Positions 1 to 6,657 of a stretch of DNA of 13,296 bases are shown here, piece after piece. The notes under the pieces were generated by a model. The model was given only the letters and a program-made list of their open reading frames with translations. It ran no database searches and was not told the origin of the DNA. The DNA lies in assembly GCA_027063585.1 (NCBI GenBank), contig JAMORM010000006.1, positions 1 to 13,296 on the forward strand, written 5' to 3'. Source of the DNA: Sulfurimonas sp. (GTDB lineage Bacteria > Campylobacterota > Campylobacteria > Campylobacterales > Sulfurimonadaceae). Made by a program: the position numbers and the translations under genes. Each line of letters starts with the position of its first letter. Position 1 is the stretch's first letter.

Positions 1-600
1 CTTGCAGATACCTTTGATGCGATGACAACCAACAGAATATACAAAGGGCGAAAAGATACAAAAGCTGCCTTTGATGAAATATTGAGTCTGCGGGGTACTC
101 AGTTTGATGAAAAAGTTGTGGATGCCACACTCAAGGCACTGAAAAATGTAAAAATTAATCAAAATATTAATCAGTTGCCGCATACCGATATAGAAAAAGA
201 GCGCTTTGCCTACTTTTATAAAGATAGATTGACGGATTTATATAATCAAACTTATTTGGATGTCGTACTGGTACACAACAGTTATGATTTAAAATATAAT
301 GCTTTGCATATATTTAAGCTAAAAAACTTTTCAAAATATAATGAAACAAACGGATGGAAAAACGGTGATTTGATTTTAACAAATATTGCAAATATTTTAC
401 GTATTTGTTTTGACTCTCAAGCAGTCTTTAGAATTTTTGGAGATGATTTTGTACTGCTTGATAATGGAGAGTGTGATACGGATGCCATCAAAACAAGTAT
501 TGAACAGGCAATTAAAGAGACGGGCATAAAAGTTGATGTTATGACCATCATGTTAAGAGATAATGCTGTTGCTTCCGTAGATGATCTGGAACAATTATAG
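1..600 (+). CDS. HD-GYP protein with C-terminal degenerate GGDEF domain (5' partial)
   Basis: The reading frame is open from base 1, so the gene starts upstream; the ATG at 22 lies inside the HD-GYP fold. The first residues (LADTFDAMTTNRIYKGRK) and the following AFDEI, G-T-Q-F-D and VVDATL match the last third of HD-GYP domains, which hydrolyse cyclic di-GMP. The HD and GYP catalytic motifs would lie outside the window. After a linker, DRLTDLYNQTYL (about 217-252) opens a GGDEF-type fold. Its active-site motif is FGDDF (436-450) instead of GGDEF, the metal-binding D-x-D is K-x-K (316-324), and the inhibitory RxxD site is absent. This half should therefore not make c-di-GMP and may serve as a GTP-binding or structural module. 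The stop overlaps the convergent radical SAM gene by 6 bases. The family call is confident; the activity of the HD-GYP half cannot be judged. Confidence 0.85.
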   Translation, partial: LADTFDAMTTNRIYKGRKDTKAAFDEILSLRGTQFDEKVVDATLKALKNVKINQNINQLPHTDIEKERFAYFYKDRLTDLYNQTYLDVVLVHNSYDLKYNALHIFKLKNFSKYNETNGWKNGDLILTNIANILRICFDSQAVFRIFGDDFVLLDNGECDTDAIKTSIEQAIKETGIKVDVMTIMLRDNAVASVDDLEQL

Positions 601-2091
601 CTGACGTTTGTTAAAGCCGGATGTGCCTTGTTTTGCCTCTATGGTAATGTTTTTTGCAAAAGCTTTAAGATAAGCCGGTATAGCCCGTCCTTTTAGTTTC
701 ATCATGTCATGTATCATTTTGTCGGCTATTGCCTCTTTATTTATTTTTTTTACTTCGCTTAAATAATCAAAGAGGAGTTCTCCCTGACGTTGCAGCGAGA
801 TTTTCCAGGTAGAATCGGTTTGTGTGTAAATCCACACTCCAAAAGCATAAAAATTTTCATATACACTTTCATCTTGCCACAGCAGTTGTAGACTTGTTTT
901 AAAGTTTCCGCTATTGTAATACAAATCCCAAAATCGTGCGAAGCGTTTCATAATCTGAATATCAAAGAAACTGAGTTGATTGTTTTTTAAGATGTCATAA
1001 GGCGGTATATCACTGTAAACCATGCCCTCTTCTATGTCGTGCCTATTAATATGCGTCCCGGAGAGCTTTTTGAGTATGCCTATTTGGATTTCACAACTGC
1101 TTATGCGCATCAACTCGTCAAGATTGCGACCAAAACTCTCCAAACTCTCACCCGGTAGTCCTACAATCAAATCAAGATGAATATGTGCTGTTGTCTCATT
1201 TTCTAAGAAGCTGATATTGTCTTTGATTTTATCGAGTTTGAGCTGTCTTGATATGTTTTTTGCAATCTCTGGATTAAGTGTTTGTATGCCTATTTCAAGT
1301 TGCAGTGCGCCGTGAGGGAAGCGTTTGATCTTTTCTCGCAAAGAGGCAGGAAAATGGTCGGGTATCACTTCAAAATGGGCAAAATAGGGCGGCTCTTTTG
1401 CTAAAAAGAAATCTAAAATTCTGTTAGCCGCTTTCATGTTGAGGTTAAAAGTTCTGTCGACAAATTTAAAGTTTCTCGCTCCTCGCTCCCAAAGCTTGTC
1501 AAACTCTGCCAAAACTTCATCAAGGTCGAAAGCTCTTACTTTTTCATCCATAGAAGAGAGACAAAACTCACACTCAAAAGGGCATCCCCGTGAGATTTCC
1601 ACATAAATATAGCGGTTTTTTATATCATCATCCGTGTAGTACATGTAAGGGAGTTGTATCTCTTTTAGGTTTGGCGCATTCATTTTGATGATTTTGTCCA
1701 TAGGCTGTTCGTTGATGATATTTTTACACAGTGTATAAAAGGCTACATCGCCTTCGCCTTGTATAATGTAGTCGGCATCATCAAAATTGACACGAAACGG
1801 CAGGTAGGTAACCTCAGGACCACCAAGAACAATGAGAGTCTGAGGCGATACTTTTTTGATAATGTGAATAAGTTCGCGTACCTCAGAAGCATTCCATATA
1901 TAGACACCTATACCTATAATGTCAGGATTGTTGATGAGAAGCTTTTGTGCAATAGTTTGAATGGCATCATTAATACTGAATTCTTGTATAGAAGTGTTAG
2001 GCTGTAATTCTTGCATATTTGCATATAAATATCGCAGACCGATAGCTGAATGGGTAAATCGTGAATTTAAAGTGGTTAGTATAATTTTCAT
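595..2091 (-). CDS. B12-binding-type radical SAM protein (DUF4080-like)
   Basis: The protein has 498 residues. The N-terminal ~140 residues form a Rossmann-like B12-binding-type domain (IIGIGVYIWN near 58-67, GGPEV 90-94, GEGD 112-115). The classical D-x-H-x-x-G cobalamin histidine motif is not evident; the nearest is H14-S-A-I-G. A radical SAM core follows, with the 4Fe-4S ligands C170-x3-C174-x2-C177 in ISRGCPFECEFC and later VGLPGES. The C-terminal ~190 residues resemble the DUF4080 region found in this subfamily. Radical SAM chemistry (reductive cleavage of S-adenosylmethionine) is expected; the substrate is unknown and nothing nearby reveals it. There is no Shine-Dalgarno before the ATG; TGTTACACT stands six bases upstream. 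Its stop overlaps the c-di-GMP gene at 595-600. Upstream on the same strand lie the repeat array and a terminator, so it is probably transcribed alone. Confidence 0.85.
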   Translation of the reverse strand: MKIILTTLNSRFTHSAIGLRYLYANMQELQPNTSIQEFSINDAIQTIAQKLLINNPDIIGIGVYIWNASEVRELIHIIKKVSPQTLIVLGGPEVTYLPFRVNFDDADYIIQGEGDVAFYTLCKNIINEQPMDKIIKMNAPNLKEIQLPYMYYTDDDIKNRYIYVEISRGCPFECEFCLSSMDEKVRAFDLDEVLAEFDKLWERGARNFKFVDRTFNLNMKAANRILDFFLAKEPPYFAHFEVIPDHFPASLREKIKRFPHGALQLEIGIQTLNPEIAKNISRQLKLDKIKDNISFLENETTAHIHLDLIVGLPGESLESFGRNLDELMRISSCEIQIGILKKLSGTHINRHDIEEGMVYSDIPPYDILKNNQLSFFDIQIMKRFARFWDLYYNSGNFKTSLQLLWQDESVYENFYAFGVWIYTQTDSTWKISLQRQGELLFDYLSEVKKINKEAIADKMIHDMMKLKGRAIPAYLKAFAKNITIEAKQGTSGFNKRQL

Positions 2092-2097
2092 AAAAGA

Positions 2098-2106
2098 AGT
2101 GTAACA
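2098..2106 (-). promoter_or_regulatory. Possible extended -10 of the radical SAM gene
   Basis: On the minus strand TGTTACACT reads as TGn followed by TACACT (4 of 6 matches to TATAAT), then six bases, then the ATG at 2091. No ribosome binding site lies between. The geometry is the same as in the divergent pair at 6977-7000, which suggests a leaderless transcript, but the hexamer is weaker. Confidence 0.35.
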
Positions 2107-2118
2107 TAAAATTTGTGC

Positions 2119-2718
2119 AGCTTTTTGGGAACCCAGATTTTAATCTGGGCTAAATTGCTTGAAAGCCTAAAAGGCAAGGTTAAAACCTTGCTTCCGAAGA
2201 GTTGCGTAGCTTTGTCGGAACCCAGGTTTCAACCTGGGCTGTGCGTCTTGAAAGCCTGAGAGGCAAGGTTAAAACCTTGCTTCCGAAGAGTTGCGTAGCT
2301 TTGTCGGAACCCAGGTTTCAACCTGGGCTGTGCGTCTTGAAAGCCTGAGAGGCAAGGTTAAAACCTTGCTTCCGAAGAGTTGAGTAGCTTTGTCGGAACC
2401 CAGGTTTCAACCTGGGCTGTACGTCTTGAAAGCCTGAGAGGCAAGGTTAAAACCTTGCTTCCGAAGAGTTGGGTAGCTTTGTCGGAACCCAGGTTTCAAC
2501 CTGGGCTGTACGTCTTGAAAGCCTGAGAGGCAAGGTTAAAACCTTGCTTCCGAAGAGTTGGGTAGCTTTGTCGGAACCCAGGTTTCAACCTGGGCTGTGC
2601 GTCTTGAAAGCCTGAAAGGCAAGGTTAAAACCTTGCTTCCGAAGAGTTGGGTAGCTTTGTCGGAACCCAGGTTTCAACCTGGGCTGTACGTCTTGAAAGC
2701 CTGAGAGGCAAGGTTAAA
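2119..2718. repeat. Tandem array of an 89-bp double-hairpin repeat, seven units
   Basis: Units begin at 2119, 2208, 2297, 2386, 2475, 2564 and 2653, a constant 89-base period; the seventh breaks off near 2718. Each unit carries hairpin A (CCCAGGTTTCAACCTGGG), a spacer with GCCT-GAG-AGGC, and hairpin B (GCAAGGTTAAAACCTTGC). The two hairpins are framed by TCGGAA and TTCCGA, which can pair with each other, so a unit can fold into a branched or cruciform structure. Units 2-7 differ only at a few sites (for example the base in GTTGNGTAGC, and GTGCG or GTACG); unit 1 is more divergent but keeps its stems by paired changes. No open reading frame spans it. It lies between two genes on the minus strand, beyond a terminator. 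It resembles REP/BIME-type intergenic palindromic repeats; related copies occur at 4801-4832 and 6051-6350. Confidence 0.95.
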
Positions 2719-2747
2719 GAAAAAAATTTAGATTTTAGAAAGGGAGG

Positions 2748-2788
2748 AAAAACAGCCGAGAATAAAAAGGGGGAAACTCGACTGTTTT
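2748..2788 (-). terminator. Intrinsic terminator of the PAS-receptor operon
   Basis: Read on the minus strand, AAAACAGTCGAG (2788-2777), a 16-base loop and CTCGGCTGTTTTT (2760-2748) form a 12-bp stem with a single G-U pair, ending in a run of five U. On the plus strand the same position is a C-A mismatch, so the structure favours minus-strand transcripts, that is, those leaving the receptor gene whose stop is at 2891. The rest of the stretch (2719-2747 and 2789-2890) is AT-rich and shows no gene or repeat, apart from a short segment at 2711-2731 shared with 6191-6211. Confidence 0.6.
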
Positions 2789-2890
2789 AAAAATTTATAG
2801 GAGTATATATCTCGTTTATGAAAGGGGAAAACATAATTGAGATTTAAAATTATATTAATTATAAGTAAATGTTAGGTAAATAACGTATAA

Positions 2891-4324
2891 TTATGCATTT
2901 TCTTCATACTCCTCAAGCATTATGTCCAAATCTTTAAAAAGTTCCTCTGAAGCATTTTCCATCACTCTGAAATTTTCAGTAATTATTTTTGGATGACCAT
3001 CTTTTAGCACGCTGTGCTCTTTCACGTATACCATGTTTTTCGCTACACTTTCATGCACAGTGGCATGCGGTGTGTCCATTTTTTTAAAGACAGAAGTTTT
3101 GCCAAATCTCTCTTGCCCTATACCTAAATACCATTGACCCATTCTACAGTGTTTATGGTCAGGAAACTCTTTGCTTGCATCTTCATTAAGAACTGCTGAG
3201 TATGCACTTGATTTAAACAAAATATGGTCGACTTTTACAAGTGTCGTAAAGAGGCGGTTTTGAATACTGACAGCTGAGGAATGTGCTGAGTTGGCTTGTT
3301 CGTTAAGCTGAGAAAAAGTATTTTCAAATTCATGAATAACTTCATTTGATTCTTGGGCAATAGTGCTGATTTCATCAGAGTTTGTTCGCATATCGTTTGC
3401 TTCTTGCTGGAGTGTTGATATGTTGATCTCTATCTCCGTGGTTGCTTTTTGCGTACGTTCTGCAAGTTTTCTGACTTCATCGGCAACGACGGCAAAACCG
3501 CGTCCATGCTCACCGGCACGCGCCGCTTCTATAGCTGCATTGAGGGCAAGCAAATTTGTCTGGTCTGCAATATCTTTGATAAGTCCGACAACTTCCGAAA
3601 TTTCGCGAGAGCGTCCTTCAAGGCTTATGATTCCTTCGTGAGAAGAGGAAATAAGCTCAACTAAAGAGTTCAGTCTTTGCCCTATTTCAAGTACATTATC
3701 AAGACTTCCCGTAGCCTGTGCTGCCGTTTGTTCGGAAACATCAACAATCTCTGCCGCTTTGTCTGATGAAACTGTCAAATCTCTTTGAATAATTGCAAGT
3801 CCCTCTCCAATGCCTCCGCCGAGATTTGCAAATTCATGTGAAAGTTCTCCCAATAATTTTGTTCTGTATCCGTTGGCGATAGAGGTAATAGCCAGGTTCA
3901 CTTTTTCTGCAGTAGTATGAAACACTCCCTGCAACCCTTGTGGATAGGTATGTCTGTATGTCTTGCCTGCTGAAGCATATTCTATGGTTGTTGTAGTATC
4001 ACGCATAAAGGCTTCTACCTGATCGAGCATATCATTGAGTGCCCAGGCAATTTTGGTATCAAGTGTATCATCCTTTGGAATGTGTGTGATGCGTCCTTCA
4101 AGTTTTCCTTGTGAAGCTTCTGTTAAAATTTTTTGGACATTATCTAAAATATGTGAACTTTTAGAAACTGCGCCGCTTGGAATAAAAAGTGAGACAATGG
4201 CTATAAGAAGAACAAGTGCCGCTAAAATATAGCTTGCACTTATAAGGGCATAGATGCCGACGCCGATGAGACTTGCAAAGAGTACAAGTGTTTGATTATT
4301 TTTGAAGAGAGATGATAAATTCAT
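2891..4324 (-). CDS. Methyl-accepting chemotaxis protein with C-terminal CZB domain (CetA/Aer-like)
   Basis: The protein has 477 residues. Two adjacent membrane segments (about 12-30 and 32-48) are joined by almost no periplasmic loop, so there is no external ligand domain; this is the Aer/CetA arrangement in which the signal comes from the cytoplasm. A HAMP-like linker (about 50-110) leads to the conserved signalling tip near 253-290 ([18 protein letters not shown], then [17 protein letters not shown]), which contacts CheW and CheA. The last ~115 residues match the CZB zinc-binding domain: H367, C393 in HCRMGQWY, and H420 and H424 in PHATVHE are the expected ligands. The ATG at 4324 lies 29 bases inside the PAS gene and is backed by a strong AAGGAG at 4334-4339. 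The overlap and shared strand suggest the PAS protein is its sensor partner. A terminator follows at 2748-2788. Confidence 0.9.
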   Translation of the reverse strand: MNLSSLFKNNQTLVLFASLIGVGIYALISASYILAALVLLIAIVSLFIPSGAVSKSSHILDNVQKILTEASQGKLEGRITHIPKDDTLDTKIAWALNDMLDQVEAFMRDTTTTIEYASAGKTYRHTYPQGLQGVFHTTAEKVNLAITSIANGYRTKLLGELSHEFANLGGGIGEGLAIIQRDLTVSSDKAAEIVDVSEQTAAQATGSLDNVLEIGQRLNSLVELISSSHEGIISLEGRSREISEVVGLIKDIADQTNLLALNAAIEAARAGEHGRGFAVVADEVRKLAERTQKATTEIEINISTLQQEANDMRTNSDEISTIAQESNEVIHEFENTFSQLNEQANSAHSSAVSIQNRLFTTLVKVDHILFKSSAYSAVLNEDASKEFPDHKHCRMGQWYLGIGQERFGKTSVFKKMDTPHATVHESVAKNMVYVKEHSVLKDGHPKIITENFRVMENASEELFKDLDIMLEEYEENA

Positions 4325-4781
4325 CGTAGCTAACTCCTTCTTGGTATAGTAAATCTGTTAAAAGTTTCATGCTCGCATCTACACCGCCGCTTTTTTCTGC
4401 TTGGAGCATTTTTGCATATATAGGTTTAAGGGTCTCTATCGCTTGTGGGTTTGGTTTTCTTCGCACGGAATAGTAGCCGATTATATTGTCACGTTCATCC
4501 AAAGAGGGTGTGACATTGGCATACACCCAGTACGAATTGTTGTTCCTCGTTTTATTTATAACAAAAGCAAAAATTTCTTCTTTTGCCTGTACTCTGTCCC
4601 ACAGTAGTTTAAAAACTGCTTTTGGCATATCTGGATGGCGTACAATATTATGAGGCTTCCCAAGCAGTTCCTCTTCGTCGTATTCTGCTAAATCCATAAA
4701 AATTTTATTGACATATGTCAAGCGACCTTTTTTGTCTGTTTTGGAGACAATAAAGTCATTTTCTCCTAGTTCTCTTATCAT
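4296..4781 (-). CDS. Single-domain PAS sensor (CetB/Aer-PAS-like)
   Basis: The protein has 161 residues with no membrane segment. One PAS domain fills about 5-110: [13 protein letters not shown], the Aer-type signature NIVRHPDMP (45-53), W61, N-x-Y-W (82-85), and V-T-P-S-L-D-E later. In Aer and in Campylobacter CetB this signature belongs to PAS domains that bind FAD and report redox or energy state. A helical tail (about 113-160) probably contacts the HAMP region of the receptor encoded next. In C. jejuni the energy-taxis receptor is split in the same way; here the PAS gene comes first and overlaps the receptor gene by 29 bases, suggesting translational coupling. The ATG has GAGG at 4788-4791, six bases upstream. 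FAD binding is inferred from the motif only. Confidence 0.88.
   Translation of the reverse strand: MIRELGENDFIVSKTDKKGRLTYVNKIFMDLAEYDEEELLGKPHNIVRHPDMPKAVFKLLWDRVQAKEEIFAFVINKTRNNNSYWVYANVTPSLDERDNIIGYYSVRRKPNPQAIETLKPIYAKMLQAEKSGGVDASMKLLTDLLYQEGVSYDEFIISLQK
4334..4340 (-). promoter_or_regulatory. Strong internal ribosome binding site for the CZB receptor
   Basis: GAAGGAG on the minus strand lies inside the PAS coding region, nine bases before the receptor ATG at 4324. It fixes that start and indicates that the overlap with the PAS gene is genuine. Confidence 0.7.
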
Positions 4782-4800
4782 GGTTTTCCTCTTTTTTGTT

Positions 4801-4832
4801 TTCGGAATCTAGGTTAAAACCTTGCTTCCGAA
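4801..4832. repeat. Solo half-element of the palindromic repeat family
   Basis: TTCGGAA and TTCCGAA (7-bp arms) enclose an imperfect stem ending in AGGTTAAAACCT, that is, hairpin B of the 89-bp unit inside its outer arms and without hairpin A. It lies 9 bases upstream of the PAS gene's GAGG, and would be in the 5' leader if the promoter at 4879-4887 is used. Confidence 0.75.
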
Positions 4833-4878
4833 AAAACATATTAATTTTGATGCCTAATCAAGTTTTGAATTGCCATAT

Positions 4879-4887
4879 ATTGTAGCA
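4879..4887 (-). promoter_or_regulatory. Probable extended -10 of the PAS-receptor operon
   Basis: The minus strand reads TGCTACAAT, TGn plus five of six matches to TATAAT. Transcription would begin near 4872 and give a leader of about 90 bases that includes the repeat hairpin at 4801-4832. No convincing -35 is seen, as is usual in Campylobacterota. Confidence 0.45.
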
Positions 4888-4904
4888 TATCTTTATTTCA
4901 TTAT

Positions 4905-4913
4905 TGCTATAAT
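4905..4913 (+). promoter_or_regulatory. Extended -10 promoter of the MFS gene
   Basis: TGCTATAAT is a perfect TGn-TATAAT. The transcript should start near 4920, leaving a leader of about 11 bases that holds AAGGA (4921-4925) before the ATG at 4931. This argues against the in-frame GTG at 4916, which would be at or upstream of the transcript start. Confidence 0.65.
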
Positions 4914-4930
4914 TTGTGACAAGGAAGTCT

Positions 4931-6031
4931 ATGTTTGCATTATTGTCTGTTTTTTATTATTTTTATTTTTCGATTGTCGGCATTTATATTATATTTTTAC
5001 CCAAAGTTCTCAGCGGTGTGGGCTATGATGCGAGTGAAATAGGTTTTATCTTCGCGGCATCGCCTTTGGTGCGTTTCATTCTGCCTTTTTTGTTTATGCG
5101 TGGACTGACACTCAATGCTTCAATTTTTAAGACCTCTTTGTTTATTGTCGTTGCAAGTGCGCTCTCTTTTTACTTCTCTTTGGAACATTTTTATGCATTA
5201 TTGCTTTCAAATGTCTTCCTTGGACTGGGCATGAGTCTGATGCTGCCTTTTGTGGAAGTAATTTCTTTACACAGTATCGGTAAAGAACGCTATGGCAAAG
5301 TACGGCTTTTCGGCTCTTTGGGTTTTATAGCAGTCGCACTTGTATTGGTGAAGTTTTTAAATTCTGCCTATGTGGCACTTGATTTTTTGCTTGTTTTGAC
5401 TCTTTTGACTGCTTTTGTTGCTTATAAGGTATTGGACCGAGCGCCCGATACAACCTATGTTAAAGAAGAAGATGTCAAAAATGATATAAATATATTTAAA
5501 GACTGGAGACTTTGGGGCGGACTTGTTTTGGTACAGATGAGTTTCGGTTCCTTTTACAACTTTTTTACGATTTATGAAACAGATCATGGTATCAGTTTGG
5601 ATATGACGGTATATTTATGGAGTTTCGGTGTGCTGATTGAGGTGGTGATGTTTTTCTTTCAAGGCGGACTATTGCGGGGTAATTTGCTGAACTTATTGCG
5701 TTTTACGGCACTCTCAACAGTAGTGCGATGGTTTTTAGTATTTTTGTTTCCACAAAATCTGACAATTCTCTTTTTCTCACAAGCACTGCATGCGCTGAGT
5801 TTTGCGCTCTTTCACACGGCGGCTATCAGCTACCTCTTTCATTTATATAAGCATAAAAGTCTCTCGCAACAGTTCTTTTCGGGGTTGACGTATGGTTTTG
5901 GAGGTCTTGGCGGGGCTTTGATAGCAGGCTATGTGTATGAGTATTATCCGAAATATCTCTTTTTAACATCAAGTTTTATGGCATTTGGAGCGTTTTTGCT
6001 TTTTCTGTCTGTGAAGCAAAAAAGAGTGTAG
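4931..6031 (+). CDS. MFS transporter (MFS_1_like / HcaT-like family)
   Basis: The protein has 366 residues with about twelve hydrophobic segments. Landmarks are the first helix with FYFSIVGIYIIFLPKVL, and YGKVRLFGSLGFI (121-133), which is characteristic of the MFS_1_like group that includes 3-phenylpropionate and nucleoside-type permeases (Y-G-x-V-R-L-x-G-S). The classical loop-2 motif with D-R-x-G-R is not evident. The protein is an inner-membrane proton-coupled importer by family; the substrate is unknown and no catabolic neighbour hints at one. The ATG at 4931 was chosen over GTG 4916 because AAGGA sits five bases upstream and a TATAAT is at 4908. The gene diverges from the PAS-receptor operon, and a repeat island follows the stop. 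Confidence 0.85.
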   Translation: MFALLSVFYYFYFSIVGIYIIFLPKVLSGVGYDASEIGFIFAASPLVRFILPFLFMRGLTLNASIFKTSLFIVVASALSFYFSLEHFYALLLSNVFLGLGMSLMLPFVEVISLHSIGKERYGKVRLFGSLGFIAVALVLVKFLNSAYVALDFLLVLTLLTAFVAYKVLDRAPDTTYVKEEDVKNDINIFKDWRLWGGLVLVQMSFGSFYNFFTIYETDHGISLDMTVYLWSFGVLIEVVMFFFQGGLLRGNLLNLLRFTALSTVVRWFLVFLFPQNLTILFFSQALHALSFALFHTAAISYLFHLYKHKSLSQQFFSGLTYGFGGLGGALIAGYVYEYYPKYLFLTSSFMAFGAFLLFLSVKQKRV

Positions 6032-6050
6032 TGTTGTTATGCCATTTTAA

Positions 6051-6350
6051 GGCAAGGTTAAAACCTTGCTTCCGAAGGAGTTGCATAGGTTTTTCGGAAC
6101 CCAGGTTTCAACCTCAATGCCATTAAGTTAAGCGGTTTTTTCGGAACCCGTACTTCAGTGCGGGCTTTGTGTCTTTAAAGACTAAGGCCTAGGTTACAGA
6201 AAAAAATTTAGTTTTTTTCTAAGTTACGCTTTAGCGTTTAAAACCTAGGTTCCGAGAAAACATCAAGCTTTTTTCTTAACTTAATGGCATTGGGGTTGAA
6301 ACCTGGGCTGATTTGCTTGAAAGCTTAAGAGGCAAGATTAAAATCTTGTT
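6051..6350. repeat. Second island of the palindromic repeat family
   Basis: This fills most of the 6032-6324 gap between two convergent genes and enters the DUF309 gene. In order: hairpin B (6052-6069) with TTCCGAA, the start of hairpin A (TCGGAACCCAGG, 6094 on), the interrupting structure at 6100-6307, then an end of the unit (TGGGCTGATTTGCTTGAAAGC) and a variant hairpin B (GCAAGATTAAAATCTTGT, 6332-6349). Within the interruption are further palindromes: CCCGTACTTCAGTGCGGG (6147-6164), CCTAGGTT paired with AACCTAGG (6188-6195 with 6242-6249) and ACGCTTTAGCGT (6226-6237), with TCGGAA (6141) and TTCCGA (6250) as outer arms. No gene is seen. The hairpins may also end both convergent transcripts, but no T-run follows them. 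Confidence 0.85.
6100..6307. repeat. 208-bp structure bounded by 33-bp inverted repeats
   Basis: The arms 6100-6132 and 6275-6307 are reverse complements with one mismatch in 33 bases and enclose 142 bases of nested palindromes. The outer 14 bases of each arm belong to hairpin A of the repeat family; the inner part (AATGCCATTAAGTTAAG on the left) is unique to this structure. The layout looks like a small palindromic element inserted into, or an inversion-duplication within, a repeat unit. There is no coding content and no clear target-site duplication. Confidence 0.8.
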
Positions 6351-6657
6351 CTTTAAGTCTTTGTATCGTTTCTATAAGTCGTGAGAGCTGATAATAATTG
6401 TTTTGGTATTTTGAGTCTATTTCAAACAGAAAAGGTCGGTATTTGAGGTAGTTTGCCCAAACTTTTTTACTCTGTTTTTCTCTGCCGCGTTTTATAAGTT
6501 CAAAACTTACAGCGGCATTGATAAAACCTTTGAGTAGTTTTATCTCTTTGTTCTCTTCAAAACGACGGGGAAACCAAGCGGCTTCAAGTGCCTCGTGGGC
6601 ATCATAAAAACGTTCTTCTTTGAGACAAAGCATAAAATCTTGGAGATGTTTACGCAT
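6325..6657 (-). CDS. DUF309 family protein
   Basis: The protein has 110 residues, mostly helical and soluble. The DUF309 signature is visible: F-Y-D-A-H21-E22-A-L-E-A-A-W28, then LLKGFINAAVSFELIKRG. Conserved His and Glu residues are typical of the family, whose biochemical role is not established. The start overlaps the end of the rhodanese gene by eight bases and has AGAGG at 6664-6668, so the two are probably cotranscribed and translationally coupled. The last eight codons (6328-6351, ending QDFNLAS) lie in a hairpin of the palindromic repeat family, so the native C-terminus was probably replaced or extended by the repeat. Confidence 0.8.
   Translation of the reverse strand: MRKHLQDFMLCLKEERFYDAHEALEAAWFPRRFEENKEIKLLKGFINAAVSFELIKRGREKQSKKVWANYLKYRPFLFEIDSKYQNNYYQLSRLIETIQRLKEQDFNLAS

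Noticed and set aside
22..24. ATG as the true start of the first gene
   Set aside because: The frame is open to base 1, and the residues before it (LADTFDA) are conserved HD-GYP sequence.
2119..2718. CRISPR array
   Set aside because: The whole 89-bp period is repeated; there are no unique spacers and no cas genes.
2818..2847. Short open frame (ATG to TAA, nine codons) after AGGAG in the AT-rich gap
   Set aside because: The spacing from AGGAG to ATG is too long, the product is tiny and nothing supports it.
3363..3641. Plus-strand open frame, similar to another at 9995-10492
   Set aside because: Both are antisense to the conserved signalling tip of the two chemoreceptors; their mutual similarity comes from that conserved sequence.
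4916..4918. GTG as the start of the MFS gene
   Set aside because: It is three bases after the -10 hexamer, at or before the expected transcript start, whereas ATG 4931 has AAGGA at proper spacing.
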